DNA from: Streptomyces rishiriensis
GTDB taxonomy: Bacteria > Actinomycetota > Actinomycetes > Streptomycetales > Streptomycetaceae
Assembly: GCF_003112535.1 (NCBI RefSeq)
Contig: NZ_BEWA01000011.1
Coordinates: forward strand, 62,001-126,000
DNA: 64,000 nucleotides
Direction of reading: 5' to 3'
The notes under the pieces were generated by a model. It was not told the origin of the DNA. It saw only the letters and a list, made by a program, of their open reading frames with translations, and ran no database searches. The position numbers were made by a program, and so were the translations under genes. Below, one piece after another: positions 26,986 through 35,915 of this stretch (positions are counted from its first letter, which is position 1; every line of letters starts with the position of its first letter).

Positions 26986-29007
26986 TCAGCCGTCGAGTCG
27001 CACGACCCGGACGGCTCCGGCCGGGACCGCCAGGCGGCCCGCGGCGCGTTCGCCCGTCAGCAGCTCGGCGCCGGAGGTCTCCAGCGGCACCTTGGCGTCG
27101 ACGGCGGTGTGGTTGATCGCGAAGAGGTAGCGGCCCGTCTCTCCGGAGCGGCGTACGACCTCGACGTCGCGGGGCAGGCCGGCGCGCGGGGCGATCCCCG
27201 CGTCCTCGGCGGCCCGGCCGAGCAGGGCGTCCAGGCCTTCCTGCCCCAGCCGGGTGGAGACGTACCAGGCGGAGCCCTCGCCGAGGCGGTGCCGGGTGAC
27301 GGCGGGGCGGCCGGCCGCGAGACCGTCGGTGTACGTCCAGACGGTCTCGGCGCCGCGCGGCACCACGAACTCCGTCCAGACGTCACCGCCGAGTTCGCAG
27401 CCGTCGGGGCCCGTCAGCCGCACGCTCTCGCCCCGGAGCAGCGGGGAGAACTCCTCGACGGTCAGGCCGAGGACGTCCCTCAGCGCCCCCGGGCAGGCCC
27501 CCTCGTGGACGGCGTCGTGCTCGTCGACGATGCCCGAGAAGTACGACACCACCAGGGTGCCGCCGTTCTCCACGTACGCCCGGAGGTTGGCCCCGGCCGC
27601 CTCGGTCATCAGGTAGAGGGCGGGCACGACGACCAGGGGGTACGCCGACAGGTCGGCCTCGGGACGGGCGAAGTCCACGGTGAGGTGGCGGTCGTAGAGG
27701 GCCTCGTAGAAGGCGTCGGCGCGCTCGCGCGGGTCGGCGTCCTCGCTGGGGCGCCAGGCGAGGTTCTGCGCCCACCAGGACTGCCAGTCCCACAGCACGG
27801 CCACGTCGGCCTCGGTGCGGGTGCCGCGCAGGGCGGCGAGGGAGTCGAGCGAGGCGCCGAGTTCGACGACCTCGCGCCACACGCGGGTGTCGGCGCCGCC
27901 GTGCGGAACCATCGCCGAGTGGAACTTCTCGGCGCCGCGCCGGGACTGCCGCCACTGGAAGAACATGGCACCCTCGGAGCCGCGGGCCACGTGCGCCAGG
28001 GAGTTGCGGGCCATCTGGCCGGGGGCCTTGGCGGGGTTGCGCGGCTGCCAGTTGACGCCCGAGGTGGAGTGCTCCAGCAGGATCCAGGGCGCGCCGGCGC
28101 CCACGGAGCGGGTGAGGTCGGCGGCCATCGCGAGATTGACGTGGGTGCGGCGGCCGTCGGTGATCAGGTAGTGGTCGTTGGTGACGATGTCGACCTCGCG
28201 GCCCCAGGCCCAGTAGTCGACGGAGTCGCACTGGCTCAGGGCGGTCATGAAGTTGGTCGTCACCGGGACGCCGGGGGCGAGGCGGTGCAGGATGTCCCGC
28301 TCCGCGCAGAAGTTCTCGCGCATGGTGGCGTCGGCGAACCGCCTGTAGTCCAGGGCCTGGCCCGGGTTGCCGACGGTCGGGGTGGCGCGCGGCGGGTTGA
28401 CGTCCTCCAGGCGCGCGTAGCGCTGGCCCCAGAAGGCCGTTCCCCAGGCCTCGTTGACCGCGTCGACCGTGCCGTAGGCGGCCGCCAGCCAGCGGCGGAA
28501 GTGGGCGGCGCAGGAGTCGCAGTAGCAGGCGGAGACGGGGACGCCGTACTCGTTGTGCACGTGCCACATCGCCAGCGCCGGGTGGTCGGCGTACCTCTCG
28601 GCGAGGCGCGTGGTGATGTTCGCCGCGGCGGCGCGGTAGTCCGCGTTGCTGTGGCATATCGCGCCGCGCGAACCGAACTCGTAGCGCACGCCCTCGGGGG
28701 TGACGGGCAGCGCCTCGGGATGGTCGCGGTAGAACCACACGGGCGGGGCGACCGTGGGCGTGCCCAGGTCGACGCGGATGCCGTTCTCGTGCAGGAGGCC
28801 GAGGACGCGGTCGAGCCAGCCGAAGTCGTACTCGCCCGGCGCGGGCTCCAGGAGCGCCCAGGAGAAGATCCCGACGCTGACCATGGTGACGCCGGCCTCC
28901 CGCATCAGCCGGACGTCGTCCTGCCAGACGGTTTCCGGCCACTGCTCGGGGTTGTAGTCCCCCCCGAAGGCGAGCCTGGTGAGGCCCCTGGGGCTGGTCT
29001 CCGGCAT
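26986..29007 (-). CDS. Beta-galactosidase (GH42)
   Basis: The 673-residue GH42 enzyme has no signal peptide, so it acts in the cytoplasm on imported galacto-oligosaccharides. Acid/base E153 lies in HVHNEYGVP and nucleophile E312 in LLEHSTSGVNW. Four cysteines (C118, C161, C163, C166) make up the zinc cluster known from Thermus GH42. Domains in order are the TIM barrel (1-385), the trimerisation domain (about 390-600) and a small C-terminal beta domain. ATG 29007 has GGGAGA 6 nt upstream. It is divergent from the ABC importer. Confidence 0.96.
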   Translation of the reverse strand: MPETSPRGLTRLAFGGDYNPEQWPETVWQDDVRLMREAGVTMVSVGIFSWALLEPAPGEYDFGWLDRVLGLLHENGIRVDLGTPTVAPPVWFYRDHPEALPVTPEGVRYEFGSRGAICHSNADYRAAAANITTRLAERYADHPALAMWHVHNEYGVPVSACYCDSCAAHFRRWLAAAYGTVDAVNEAWGTAFWGQRYARLEDVNPPRATPTVGNPGQALDYRRFADATMRENFCAERDILHRLAPGVPVTTNFMTALSQCDSVDYWAWGREVDIVTNDHYLITDGRRTHVNLAMAADLTRSVGAGAPWILLEHSTSGVNWQPRNPAKAPGQMARNSLAHVARGSEGAMFFQWRQSRRGAEKFHSAMVPHGGADTRVWREVVELGASLDSLAALRGTRTEADVAVLWDWQSWWAQNLAWRPSEDADPRERADAFYEALYDRHLTVDFARPEADLSAYPLVVVPALYLMTEAAGANLRAYVENGGTLVVSYFSGIVDEHDAVHEGACPGALRDVLGLTVEEFSPLLRGESVRLTGPDGCELGGDVWTEFVVPRGAETVWTYTDGLAAGRPAVTRHRLGEGSAWYVSTRLGQEGLDALLGRAAEDAGIAPRAGLPRDVEVVRRSGETGRYLFAINHTAVDAKVPLETSGAELLTGERAAGRLAVPAGAVRVVRLDG

Positions 29008-29094
29008 GGATGTCTCCCGTTTAATCGATCATTTGGGAACGTGCACACACAGCGGCGGCGTTCGGAGCCCAACATAACCGCACAGCAACAACCA

Positions 29095-29123
29095 TTGACA
29101 AGTGTCCGGGATGTTTCTCTACT
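29095..29123 (+). promoter_or_regulatory. Promoter of the galacto-oligosaccharide importer operon
   Basis: A perfect -35 TTGACA (29095-29100), 17-bp spacer and -10 TCTACT (29118-29123). It is one of the best housekeeping-type promoters in the window, 112 nt before the binding-protein start. Confidence 0.75.
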
Positions 29124-29137
29124 GTGAACGCTCACAG
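29122..29137 (+). promoter_or_regulatory. LacI-family operator
   Basis: CTGTGAACGCTCACAG is an almost perfect 16-bp palindrome with the central CG of LacI/GalR sites. It overlaps the -10 and transcription start of the importer promoter. The LacI regulator at the end of the operon is the obvious ligand-controlled repressor. Confidence 0.75.
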
Positions 29138-29234
29138 ACAGCATGACAGGGCCTCGCCACGGCGGGGCCCCCGGTCGTGCGATCGCATGGCAGGTTTCCG
29201 CATCGGGCGGAAACCCAGGTCAGGGGAGAGATCC

Positions 29235-30566
29235 ATGCCCAACACGAAGCGTCGGCGGCTCCTTGTCAGAGGCGCGGCCTCCGCCCTCGCCGTCACCCTC
29301 GGCGCCACCGCACTCGCCGCCTGCGGCTCCTCCGACGACGACGGCGGCACCGCGTCCGGCCCGGTCTCGCTCACGTACTGGACGTGGACGCCCGGCATGG
29401 ACAAGGTCGTGGACCTGTGGAACAAGGGCCAGGGCAAGAAGGACCGGATCACCGTCACCGTGAAGAAGCAGGCCTCCGGCGACACACTGATCACCAAGAT
29501 CCTCACCGCGCACAAGGCCGGCAAGGCCCCGGACCTGGTGCAGGCCGAGTACCAGGCGTTGCCGACGCTGGTCAGCAACGACGCGCTGGCGGACATAGCG
29601 AAGAACGTCGGGGACGCGAAGGCCAAGTTCGCCGACGGGGTCTGGCAGCAGACCACGCTCGGCACCGACGCCGTCTACGCGGTGCCGCAGGACATCGGCC
29701 CCATGATGTTCTACTACCGCGCGGACCTCTTCAAGAAGTACGGCCTGACGGTCCCCGCGACGTGGGAGCAGTTCGCCGAGACCGCGCGCGCACTGAAGAA
29801 GAAGTCCCCCGGCACGGACCTCACCACCTTCTCCGCCAACGACTCCGGCCTCTTCGCGGGCCTCGCCCAGCAGGCCGGCGCCAAGTGGTGGACCACCTCC
29901 GGGGACAAGTGGAAGGTCGCCATCGACGACGCGGCCACCAAGAAGGTCGCCGACTTCTGGGGCGGCCTCGTCAAGGAGGGCGCCGTCGACAACCAGCCGA
30001 TGTACACGCCGGCCTGGAACAAGGCGCTCGACACCGGCAAGCAGATCGCCTGGGTCTCCGCCGTGTGGGCCCCCGGCACCCTGACCACCGCCGCGCCCGA
30101 CACCAAGGGCAAGTGGGCCATGGCCCCGCTCCCCCAGTGGTCGAACGGCGAGAACGTGACCGGCAGCTGGGGCGGGTCCTCCACGGCCGTGACGACGGAC
30201 TCGAAGCACCAGGAGGCCGCCGCGAAGTTCGCCGCCTGGCTGAACACCGACGGCGACGCCCTGAGCGCGCTGGCCAAGGAGGGCGGCATCTACCCCGCCT
30301 CCACCTCCGCCCAGCTCAGCGGAGCCTTCACCACTCCGCCGGACTACTTCTCGAACCAGGCGGACTTCTACACCCTGGCCGCCAAGATCGCCAGGACGAC
30401 GGCGCCCTCGGCCTGGGGCCCGAACGTGAACGTGGCCTACACGACCTTCAACGACGCCTTCGGCGCCGCCGCCAAGGACAGGTCGGACTTCTCCGCCGCC
30501 CTGGCGAAGATGCAGTCGGCCACCGTCGCCGACATGAAGAAGCAGGGCTTCGAGGTCTCCGAGTGA
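29235..30566 (+). CDS. ABC sugar-binding lipoprotein (galacto-oligosaccharide importer)
   Basis: A 443-residue extracellular solute-binding protein of the MalE-like cluster. The lipobox LAAC follows a signal sequence with an RRR run (residues 6-33), so it is anchored to the outer face of the membrane. The core carries the pattern YWTWTPGMDKVVDLWN and later TYPPDYFSN-like TPPDYFSN. ATG 29235 has GGGGAGAG upstream. Together with the GH53/GH42 enzymes it probably binds beta-1,4-galacto-oligosaccharides, as GanS does in Bacillus. Its stop overlaps the first permease start. Confidence 0.92.
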   Translation: MPNTKRRRLLVRGAASALAVTLGATALAACGSSDDDGGTASGPVSLTYWTWTPGMDKVVDLWNKGQGKKDRITVTVKKQASGDTLITKILTAHKAGKAPDLVQAEYQALPTLVSNDALADIAKNVGDAKAKFADGVWQQTTLGTDAVYAVPQDIGPMMFYYRADLFKKYGLTVPATWEQFAETARALKKKSPGTDLTTFSANDSGLFAGLAQQAGAKWWTTSGDKWKVAIDDAATKKVADFWGGLVKEGAVDNQPMYTPAWNKALDTGKQIAWVSAVWAPGTLTTAAPDTKGKWAMAPLPQWSNGENVTGSWGGSSTAVTTDSKHQEAAAKFAAWLNTDGDALSALAKEGGIYPASTSAQLSGAFTTPPDYFSNQADFYTLAAKIARTTAPSAWGPNVNVAYTTFNDAFGAAAKDRSDFSAALAKMQSATVADMKKQGFEVSE

Positions 30567-31489
30567 CCACCGCACACCGCCGGAGGTCGTACGGGGTCAA
30601 GGGTGCCCCGTACGGCTTCCTCCTCCCCGCGACGATCCTGTTCGCCCTGTTCTTCGCGCTGCCCATCGGGTACGCGGTGTGGCTCAGCTTCCACAAGGTG
30701 CACGTCTCCGGGCTCGGCCTGGGCTCGGGTGCCCGGAAGGAGGTGTGGGCCGGCGTCGAGAACTACACCGACGCATTCACCGACAGCGAGCTGCTCGACG
30801 GCGCGCTGCACGTCCTCGGCTACGGCTGCATCGTCGTCCCGGTGATGCTCGGCCTGGCGCTGCTGTTCGCGTTGATGCTCGACTCCGACCGGGTGCGCCT
30901 CGCCCCGTTCACCCGGCTCGCGATCTTCCTGCCGTACGCCGTCCCGGGCGTCGTCGCGGCGCTGCTCTGGGGTTTCCTGTACCTGCCGGACGTCAGTCCC
31001 TTCTACTACGTCCTCGAGAAGCTGGGCCTGCCGCAGCCGGACCTGCTGGACGGCGGCCCGCTGTACCTCGCCCTGTCGAACATCGCGATCTGGGGCGGCA
31101 CCGGCTTCAACATGATCGTCATCTACACCTCGCTGCAGGCCGTCCCGGCCGAGGTGTACGAGGCGGCGAAGCTGGACGGCGCCACCCCGCTGCAGATCGC
31201 CCTCAGGATCAAGATCCCGATGGTGGCGCCTTCGCTGGTGCTGACCTTCTTCTTCTCGATCATCGCCACGCTCCAGGTGTTCAGCGAACCGACCACCCTC
31301 AAGCCCCTCACCAACTCCGTCTCCACGACCTGGAGTCCGCTGATGAAGGTGTACCGGGACGCGTTCGGCGCCGGGGACGTCTACCAGGCGGCCGCCGAGG
31401 CCGTGATCATCGCGCTCGCCACGCTGGTGCTGTCCTTCGGCTTCCTGCGGGGCGCGAACCGTCGCAACAGGCAGGAGGCAGCGCGATGA
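30563..31489 (+). CDS. ABC sugar permease (MalF-like)
   Basis: 308 residues, six transmembrane helices, and the EAA loop EVYEAAKLDGATPLQIALRI that docks the ATPase. GTG 30563 overlaps the binding-protein stop by 4 nt. It forms the importer channel together with the next gene. No ATPase gene is in the locus, so a shared MsiK-type ATPase elsewhere probably powers it, as for many Streptomyces sugar importers. Confidence 0.93.
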   Translation: MTTAHRRRSYGVKGAPYGFLLPATILFALFFALPIGYAVWLSFHKVHVSGLGLGSGARKEVWAGVENYTDAFTDSELLDGALHVLGYGCIVVPVMLGLALLFALMLDSDRVRLAPFTRLAIFLPYAVPGVVAALLWGFLYLPDVSPFYYVLEKLGLPQPDLLDGGPLYLALSNIAIWGGTGFNMIVIYTSLQAVPAEVYEAAKLDGATPLQIALRIKIPMVAPSLVLTFFFSIIATLQVFSEPTTLKPLTNSVSTTWSPLMKVYRDAFGAGDVYQAAAEAVIIALATLVLSFGFLRGANRRNRQEAAR

Positions 31490-32391
31490 GTTCTCTTGCC
31501 GTCCACAAGGCCCCGTCGGCGGCCGGCGCCGCGGGCACGGCCCGCAGCGGTCCGCCGCTGCGCCGCCGGATCGCGCTGGTCCCCACCCTCACGCTGCTCC
31601 TGGGGGCGCTCTACTGCCTGCTGCCGGTGGCGTGGGTGGTGATCGCGTCCACCAAGTCCGGGCGCGAGCTGTTCACCACGTTCACGTTCCTGCCGGGCAC
31701 GGGCTTCACCGACAACCTGAGGGACCTCACCGCCTACCGCGACGGCGTCTACTGGCAGTGGATGGGCAACTCCGCCCTGTACGCAGGTCTCGGCGCGCTG
31801 CTGTCGACGTGCGTGTCGGCGTTCAGCGGCTACGCGCTGGCGACGTACCGCTTCCGCGGCCGCGAGACGATGTTCAACATCCTGCTGGCGGGCGTGCTGA
31901 TGCCGCCGATCATCCTCGCCGTTCCACAGTACCTGCTGCTGGCCAAGACCGGCCTCACCGACTCGTACTGGTCGGTGCTGCTGCCGCAGATCCTCTCCCC
32001 CTACGGCGTCTACCTCGCGCGCATCTACGCCGCCGCGGCCGTTCCGGACGACGTGGTGGAGGCCGGCCGCATGGACGGGGCGAGCGAGTGGCGGATCTTC
32101 ACCCGGATCGCGCTGCCGATGATGGTCCCGGGCCTGGTCACGGTGTTCCTGTTCCAGTTCGTCGCGGTGTGGAACAACTTCCTGCTGCCGTACATCATGC
32201 TGAGCGACGACGAGAAGTTCCCGATCACCCTCGGCCTGTTCACCCTCCTGGAACAGGGCGCCAACACTCCGGCGCTCTACACACTGGTGATCACCGGCGC
32301 GTTCCTCGCGGTGGTCCCGCTCGTGGCGCTCTTCCTGGTGGTCCAGCGGTTCTGGAGCCTGGATCTGCTCTCCGGAGCCGTAAAGTCATGA
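31486..32391 (+). CDS. ABC sugar permease (MalG-like)
   Basis: 301 residues with about 30 cytoplasmic N-terminal residues and six helices. The EAA loop reads DVVEAGRMDGASEWRIFTRI, followed by the GalG/MalG-type ending with VQRFWSLDLLSGAVKS. AGGAGG at 31473-31478 and an ATGA overlap with the previous gene support ATG 31486. It is the second half of the channel. Confidence 0.93.
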   Translation: MSSLAVHKAPSAAGAAGTARSGPPLRRRIALVPTLTLLLGALYCLLPVAWVVIASTKSGRELFTTFTFLPGTGFTDNLRDLTAYRDGVYWQWMGNSALYAGLGALLSTCVSAFSGYALATYRFRGRETMFNILLAGVLMPPIILAVPQYLLLAKTGLTDSYWSVLLPQILSPYGVYLARIYAAAAVPDDVVEAGRMDGASEWRIFTRIALPMMVPGLVTVFLFQFVAVWNNFLLPYIMLSDDEKFPITLGLFTLLEQGANTPALYTLVITGAFLAVVPLVALFLVVQRFWSLDLLSGAVKS

Positions 32392-33422
32392 CCATGAACA
32401 ATGGGGCCGGGGGCCGGCGCAGACCGCCGACCATCCACGACGTGGCGCGGGAGGCGGGCGTCTCGCGCGGCACCGTCTCGCGCGTCCTCAACGGCGGGCA
32501 CTACGTCAGCCCGGCCGCGGCCGAGGCGGTCAACGCCGCCATCCGCAGGACGGGTTACGTCGTGAACCGGCACGCCCGCTCGCTGATCACCGGCCGTTCC
32601 GACTCCGTGGGCTTCCTGCTGACGGAACCTCAGGAACGGTTCTTCGAGGACCCCAACTTCAATGTCCTGCTGCGCGGCTGCACCCAGGCGCTGGCCGCGC
32701 ACGACGTCCCCCTGCTGCTGATGCTGGCGGGAACCGAGGACGAGCGGCGACGCATCACGCGGTACATCACCGCCGGGCACGTCGACGGGGTGCTGCTGGT
32801 CTCCAGTCACTCCGGCGACCCGATCGCGACCGAGCTGCGCGAGGCGGGCGTGCCGCTGGTCGCGTGCGGCAAGCCGATCGGGATCGGCTCCAAGGTGAGC
32901 TACGTGGCCGCCGACGACCGCGACGGCGCCCGGGACATGGTGCGCCATCTGCTCGCGCAGGGCCGTCGGCGCATCGGCGTGGTCACCGGGCCGCTGGACA
33001 CCCCCGGCGGTGTGGAGCGGCTGGCGGGGTACCGGGAGGTGCTCGCCGAGGCGGGCGTCCAGTACGACGAGGGGATCGTGGTCTCCGGCGACTACAGCCG
33101 GGCCAGCGGCGAGGCGGGGGCCGAGCGGCTGCTGGACCGGGCCCCGGACCTGGACGCGGTGTTCGTCGCGTCCGACCTGATGGCGCAGGGTGTGCTCACG
33201 GCACTGCGCCGGGCGGGCCGGCGGGTGCCGCAGGACGTCGCGGTGGGCGGCTTCGACGACTCCCCAGCGGCGACCGCGGCCTCTCCCTCCCTCACCACCA
33301 TCCGCCAGCCCTGGGACCGCATCAGCAGCGAGATGGTCCGCGTGCTGCTCGCCCAGATCGGGGGCGAGGAACCGGCGGCGGTGATCCTGCCGACGGAACT
33401 GGTCAAGCGCGAGTCGACCTGA
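32388..33422 (+). CDS. LacI-family repressor of the galactan locus
   Basis: 344 residues. The N-terminal HTH (IHDVAREAGVSRGTVSRVL) is followed by the hinge-helix motif GYVVNRHARSL and a periplasmic-binding-protein-like sensor domain (about 70-340) with the usual FVASDLMAQGVL and VAVGGFDDSPAA. ATG 32388 overlaps the permease stop by 4 nt, so the repressor is co-expressed with the importer, giving feedback. The palindrome at 29122-29137 is its likely site. Confidence 0.93.
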   Translation: MTMNNGAGGRRRPPTIHDVAREAGVSRGTVSRVLNGGHYVSPAAAEAVNAAIRRTGYVVNRHARSLITGRSDSVGFLLTEPQERFFEDPNFNVLLRGCTQALAAHDVPLLLMLAGTEDERRRITRYITAGHVDGVLLVSSHSGDPIATELREAGVPLVACGKPIGIGSKVSYVAADDRDGARDMVRHLLAQGRRRIGVVTGPLDTPGGVERLAGYREVLAEAGVQYDEGIVVSGDYSRASGEAGAERLLDRAPDLDAVFVASDLMAQGVLTALRRAGRRVPQDVAVGGFDDSPAATAASPSLTTIRQPWDRISSEMVRVLLAQIGGEEPAAVILPTELVKREST

Positions 33423-33446
33423 CGTCACCGGAGCCGGGCCGAGGGG

Positions 33447-33469
33447 CGGGCGGGCGGGCGGGCGGGCGG
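33447..33469. repeat. CGGG tetranucleotide repeat
   Basis: Five CGGG units and a partial sixth directly after the LacI gene. It is a slippage-prone simple repeat with no visible function. Confidence 0.7.
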
Positions 33470-33542
33470 TTCGTGCGTCAGGTCGGGCCAACGGGTCAGG
33501 ATCGGAGAAGCCGTCCGGCCCTTCCCCGGCCTAGCGTGAGGA

Positions 33543-33568
33543 GTGCGAGAACACGGACGTGTTCGCAC
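33543..33568. promoter_or_regulatory. Near-perfect palindrome upstream of the VOC gene
   Basis: Arms GTGCGA-GA-ACACG and CGTGTTCGCAC match fully except for a 2-bp bulge, with a 2-bp centre. It lies 25 bp before the start codon and could be an operator or a leader hairpin. Confidence 0.5.
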
Positions 33569-33592
33569 GGACCGCACACCGAGGAGGACGCC

Positions 33593-33943
33593 ATGGCCGC
33601 CGGCCTGCAGACCGTCATCTATCCCGTCAAGGACCTCGTCCGGGCCAAGGCCCTGTTCAGCGCGCTGCTGGAGGTCGAGCCGTATGCCGACGAGCCGTAC
33701 TACGTCGGCTTCAAGGCCGCCGGCCAGGACGTCGGCCTGGACCCCAACGGGCACGCCAAGGGCATGACCGGACCGGTTCCGTACTGGCACGTCACGGACC
33801 TGCGCGAGCGGCTCGCGGCGCTGCTGGCGGCGGGCGCGGAGCTGCTGCAGGACGCCCAGGACGTCGGCGGCGGCAGGCTGATCGCCTTCGTGAAGGACGC
33901 GGACGGCAACCTCGTGGGGCTGCTCCAGGATCCGACCGCCTGA
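33593..33943 (+). CDS. VOC-superfamily (glyoxalase-like) protein
   Basis: 116 residues with the beta-alpha-beta-beta-beta pattern of vicinal-oxygen-chelate proteins: VIYPVKDLVRAKALFSALL at the start and IAFVKDADGNLVGLLQD at the end. Metal ligands are only partly recognisable, so enzymatic activity cannot be asserted; binding proteins of this fold include antibiotic-resistance factors. GAGGAGG lies 7 nt before ATG 33593. A MarR gene follows 76 nt later on the same strand. Confidence 0.85.
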   Translation: MAAGLQTVIYPVKDLVRAKALFSALLEVEPYADEPYYVGFKAAGQDVGLDPNGHAKGMTGPVPYWHVTDLRERLAALLAAGAELLQDAQDVGGGRLIAFVKDADGNLVGLLQDPTA

Positions 33944-33972
33944 GCACGCCCCGCCGACCGCATGCACCCGCA

Positions 33973-33990
33973 CTAGTTGCACTGTCAATG
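33973..33990. promoter_or_regulatory. Possible MarR operator
   Basis: AGTTGCACTGTCAATG carries TTG and CAA half-sites six bases apart, resembling the AGTTGCAC-type dyads of MarR proteins. It is 30 nt before the MarR start. No ribosome site is visible, so the transcript could be leaderless. Confidence 0.3.
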
Positions 33991-34019
33991 AATTGGCGGA
34001 TCGGTGTTACCGTGCGGGT

Positions 34020-34412
34020 ATGGCAGCGAAAACGGCCGGGGCGGGCCTGGAGGAGCGGTGGCGCGACATCCTGTCGGTCCACGCGCGCACGATGTGCGAG
34101 ATCGATCGGGCGCTCCACCCGCACGGCCTCGGCGCCAGCGACTTCGAGGTGCTCGACATCCTCGCCTCCGAGGCGCCCCGGGAAGGCGACCAGTGCCGGG
34201 TGCAGAACCTCGTCGGACGCGTGCATCTCAGCCAGAGCGCACTGTCCCGGCTCATCGGCCGCCTGGAGAAGGAGGGCCTGGTGGAACGGTCCGTCTGCCT
34301 GGAGGACCGGCGTGGGGTGTATGTCGCCCTGACCCACCGGGGCCGTGACCTGCACACCGAGGTGCTGCCACTGCAGCGGCAGGTGCTGGAACGGATGCTG
34401 ACCGGGTCCTGA
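34020..34412 (+). CDS. MarR-family regulator
   Basis: 130 residues with the MarR winged helix: VQNLVGRVHLSQSALSRLIGR recognition region and wing EDRRGVYVALTHRG. It is short for the family (about 140-150). The ligand is unknown. ATG 34020 has no Shine-Dalgarno site and may head a leaderless message. It may control the VOC gene upstream or itself. Confidence 0.88.
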   Translation: MAAKTAGAGLEERWRDILSVHARTMCEIDRALHPHGLGASDFEVLDILASEAPREGDQCRVQNLVGRVHLSQSALSRLIGRLEKEGLVERSVCLEDRRGVYVALTHRGRDLHTEVLPLQRQVLERMLTGS

Positions 34413-34605
34413 TCCCGGCGGCCGCCCGCCCGCGGCCGACTGTGGGCGCTGTGGGCCGGAGTCTGCCGGCGCCCGCTGCCCGCACCGCGCGGCCCCGGCG
34501 GCGACGGCCGTCGGGACGACGTGCTTGCCCGCCGAGGCGCCGGCGCCGCCTGCTCCGAGCGGGACGGGCGGGCCGGAGTCGCACAGGCCCCCGCCTTCCC
34601 GTGCC

Positions 34606-35004
34606 TCAGCGGACGAGCAGCGTGCGCACCCCTTCGGAGGTCAGCGTCAGCGGGTGATCGCCGGCCCCGTCGATCGAGAGCGACAGTTCTCCGCTCGGCC
34701 ACTGCGCGGCGAGCGCGGCGAGCGGCACCAGCCGATAGCGGTCGATCTCCGGCAGCAGGTCGGCCATCTCCGGCTCCGAGGTGAACACCGGGACCACGTG
34801 CGCGCCCCCGGGCTGTTCGAGAACGGGCAGGGCGACCGTGGTCGGGTTGGTGACGTCCTCGTCGGTGGCGTCGTCGGGCACCGGGACGAGCACGTCGCTG
34901 TGCGCGAGCGTGTCCAGTGCGTCGGTGTTCCCGGTGTCCCGGGCCAGCGCGTCCAGCGCGCGCGCAGCGGGATTGTTCGAGCGGTCGTGCGCGGGTGTCT
35001 CCAT
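34606..35004 (-). CDS. SseB-family protein
   Basis: 132 residues; the segment DVLVPVP through PVFTSEPEMADLLPE matches the SseB N-terminal domain, a small alpha/beta fold of unknown function common in Streptomyces. ATG 35004 is preceded by GGGAGC; the open frame extends upstream without homology. It converges with the MarR gene and shares its strand with the MerR gene. Confidence 0.75.
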   Translation of the reverse strand: METPAHDRSNNPAARALDALARDTGNTDALDTLAHSDVLVPVPDDATDEDVTNPTTVALPVLEQPGGAHVVPVFTSEPEMADLLPEIDRYRLVPLAALAAQWPSGELSLSIDGAGDHPLTLTSEGVRTLLVR

Positions 35005-35179
35005 GGAAGCTCCCTGGTAGCGGCGGTCCGGCCTCGCGTACCCGACCGTGCAGGGCTCAATCACCCCGGCGAGGGCGGTTCGCCACGTCGGCAGCGCGCC
35101 ATGCGCCCCTCGGCCGCAGGAGGCGGCTCGTGGCCGCACTCCGAGCAGCTGGGCCTCGGTCACGTCCCGGCGCGGGCGG

Positions 35180-35797
35180 TCACGGCAGGTGACGGCGGGC
35201 CGACTCGTTCTCCTGGGCCATGCGCCTGAGCGCCATCAGTGCGGGCTCCAGGAGGACCGTCAGCAGGAGGGCGCGCTCGGCGGTCTCCAACGGGTCGTCG
35301 AGCCCGTCGAGTTGGTCGAGATCGAGGACCGCCGTGCGCTCGGCGAGCCGCGCGTACGGCAGGAGCGTGCGCCAGTCGAGCGGGACACCGAGGGCGCGCA
35401 GGGAGCTCAGGGTCTCGGCGAGGACGGCACGCGCGGGCGCCGCCGCGTGGACCCGCCAGTCCAACTCCTCGACGAGTTCGGCCACTTCGGCCGCCTCCGG
35501 AGCGTCCTGCCCGGCCTTCTCGCCCACCCGGACGGACCCCAGCGCCACTCCCAGCAGACGGTGGGTGTCGTCCGCGTGCTCCGCGAGGGCGTCGAGCACC
35601 TCCCGGACGGTGCTGACCGACAGACCTCGTACGCCGGTCAGCGCACGGATCAGCCGGAGCCGGTGCAGGTGCTGGTCGTCGTACTCGGCCTGGGTGGCGG
35701 CCGTCTGACGGCCCGGCGGGAGGAGCCCCTCGCGGAGGTAGTACTTGATCGTCGTCACGGAGACGCCGCTACGACGGCTCAGTTCGGAGATGCGCAT
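35180..35797 (-). CDS. MerR-family regulator of the adjacent exporter
   Basis: 205 residues: an N-terminal MerR HTH (ISELSRRSGVSVTTIKYYLREG), wing and dimerisation helix, then a 110-residue effector domain of TipAS/TetR-like helical character without cysteines, so it likely binds an organic ligand. It is divergent from the MFS gene, and the shared region holds a MerR-type 19-bp-spaced promoter in a long inverted repeat. Activation of the exporter by its substrate is the likely logic. Confidence 0.9.
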   Translation of the reverse strand: MRISELSRRSGVSVTTIKYYLREGLLPPGRQTAATQAEYDDQHLHRLRLIRALTGVRGLSVSTVREVLDALAEHADDTHRLLGVALGSVRVGEKAGQDAPEAAEVAELVEELDWRVHAAAPARAVLAETLSSLRALGVPLDWRTLLPYARLAERTAVLDLDQLDGLDDPLETAERALLLTVLLEPALMALRRMAQENESARRHLP

Positions 35798-35837
35798 GCG
35801 ATCGGCTCCGGTTCGCTGGTCGGCCTTGCCCCGAGTG

Positions 35838-35880
35838 TTGGATACCTCTACTGTCTAACACGGATAGTAGAGGTATCCAA
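35838..35880. promoter_or_regulatory. 43-bp perfect inverted repeat with overlapping divergent MerR-type promoters
   Basis: Two perfect 15-bp arms (35838-35852 and 35866-35880, TTGGATACCTCTACT and complement) flank 13 bp. On the plus strand -35 TTGGAT and -10 GATAGT (35863-35868) are 19 bp apart, the long spacer typical of MerR-activated promoters. On the minus strand TTGGAT and GACAGT (35850-35855) are again 19 bp apart. Confidence 0.85.
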
Positions 35881-35915
35881 TATTCTTGCGCACCGCCGGA
35901 GAGAAGGCATCAGTC

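Noticed and set aside
29022-29033. ATCGAT-centred possible second LacI site before the GH42 gene
   Set aside because: Only the central six bases are symmetric, so it is too weak to call.
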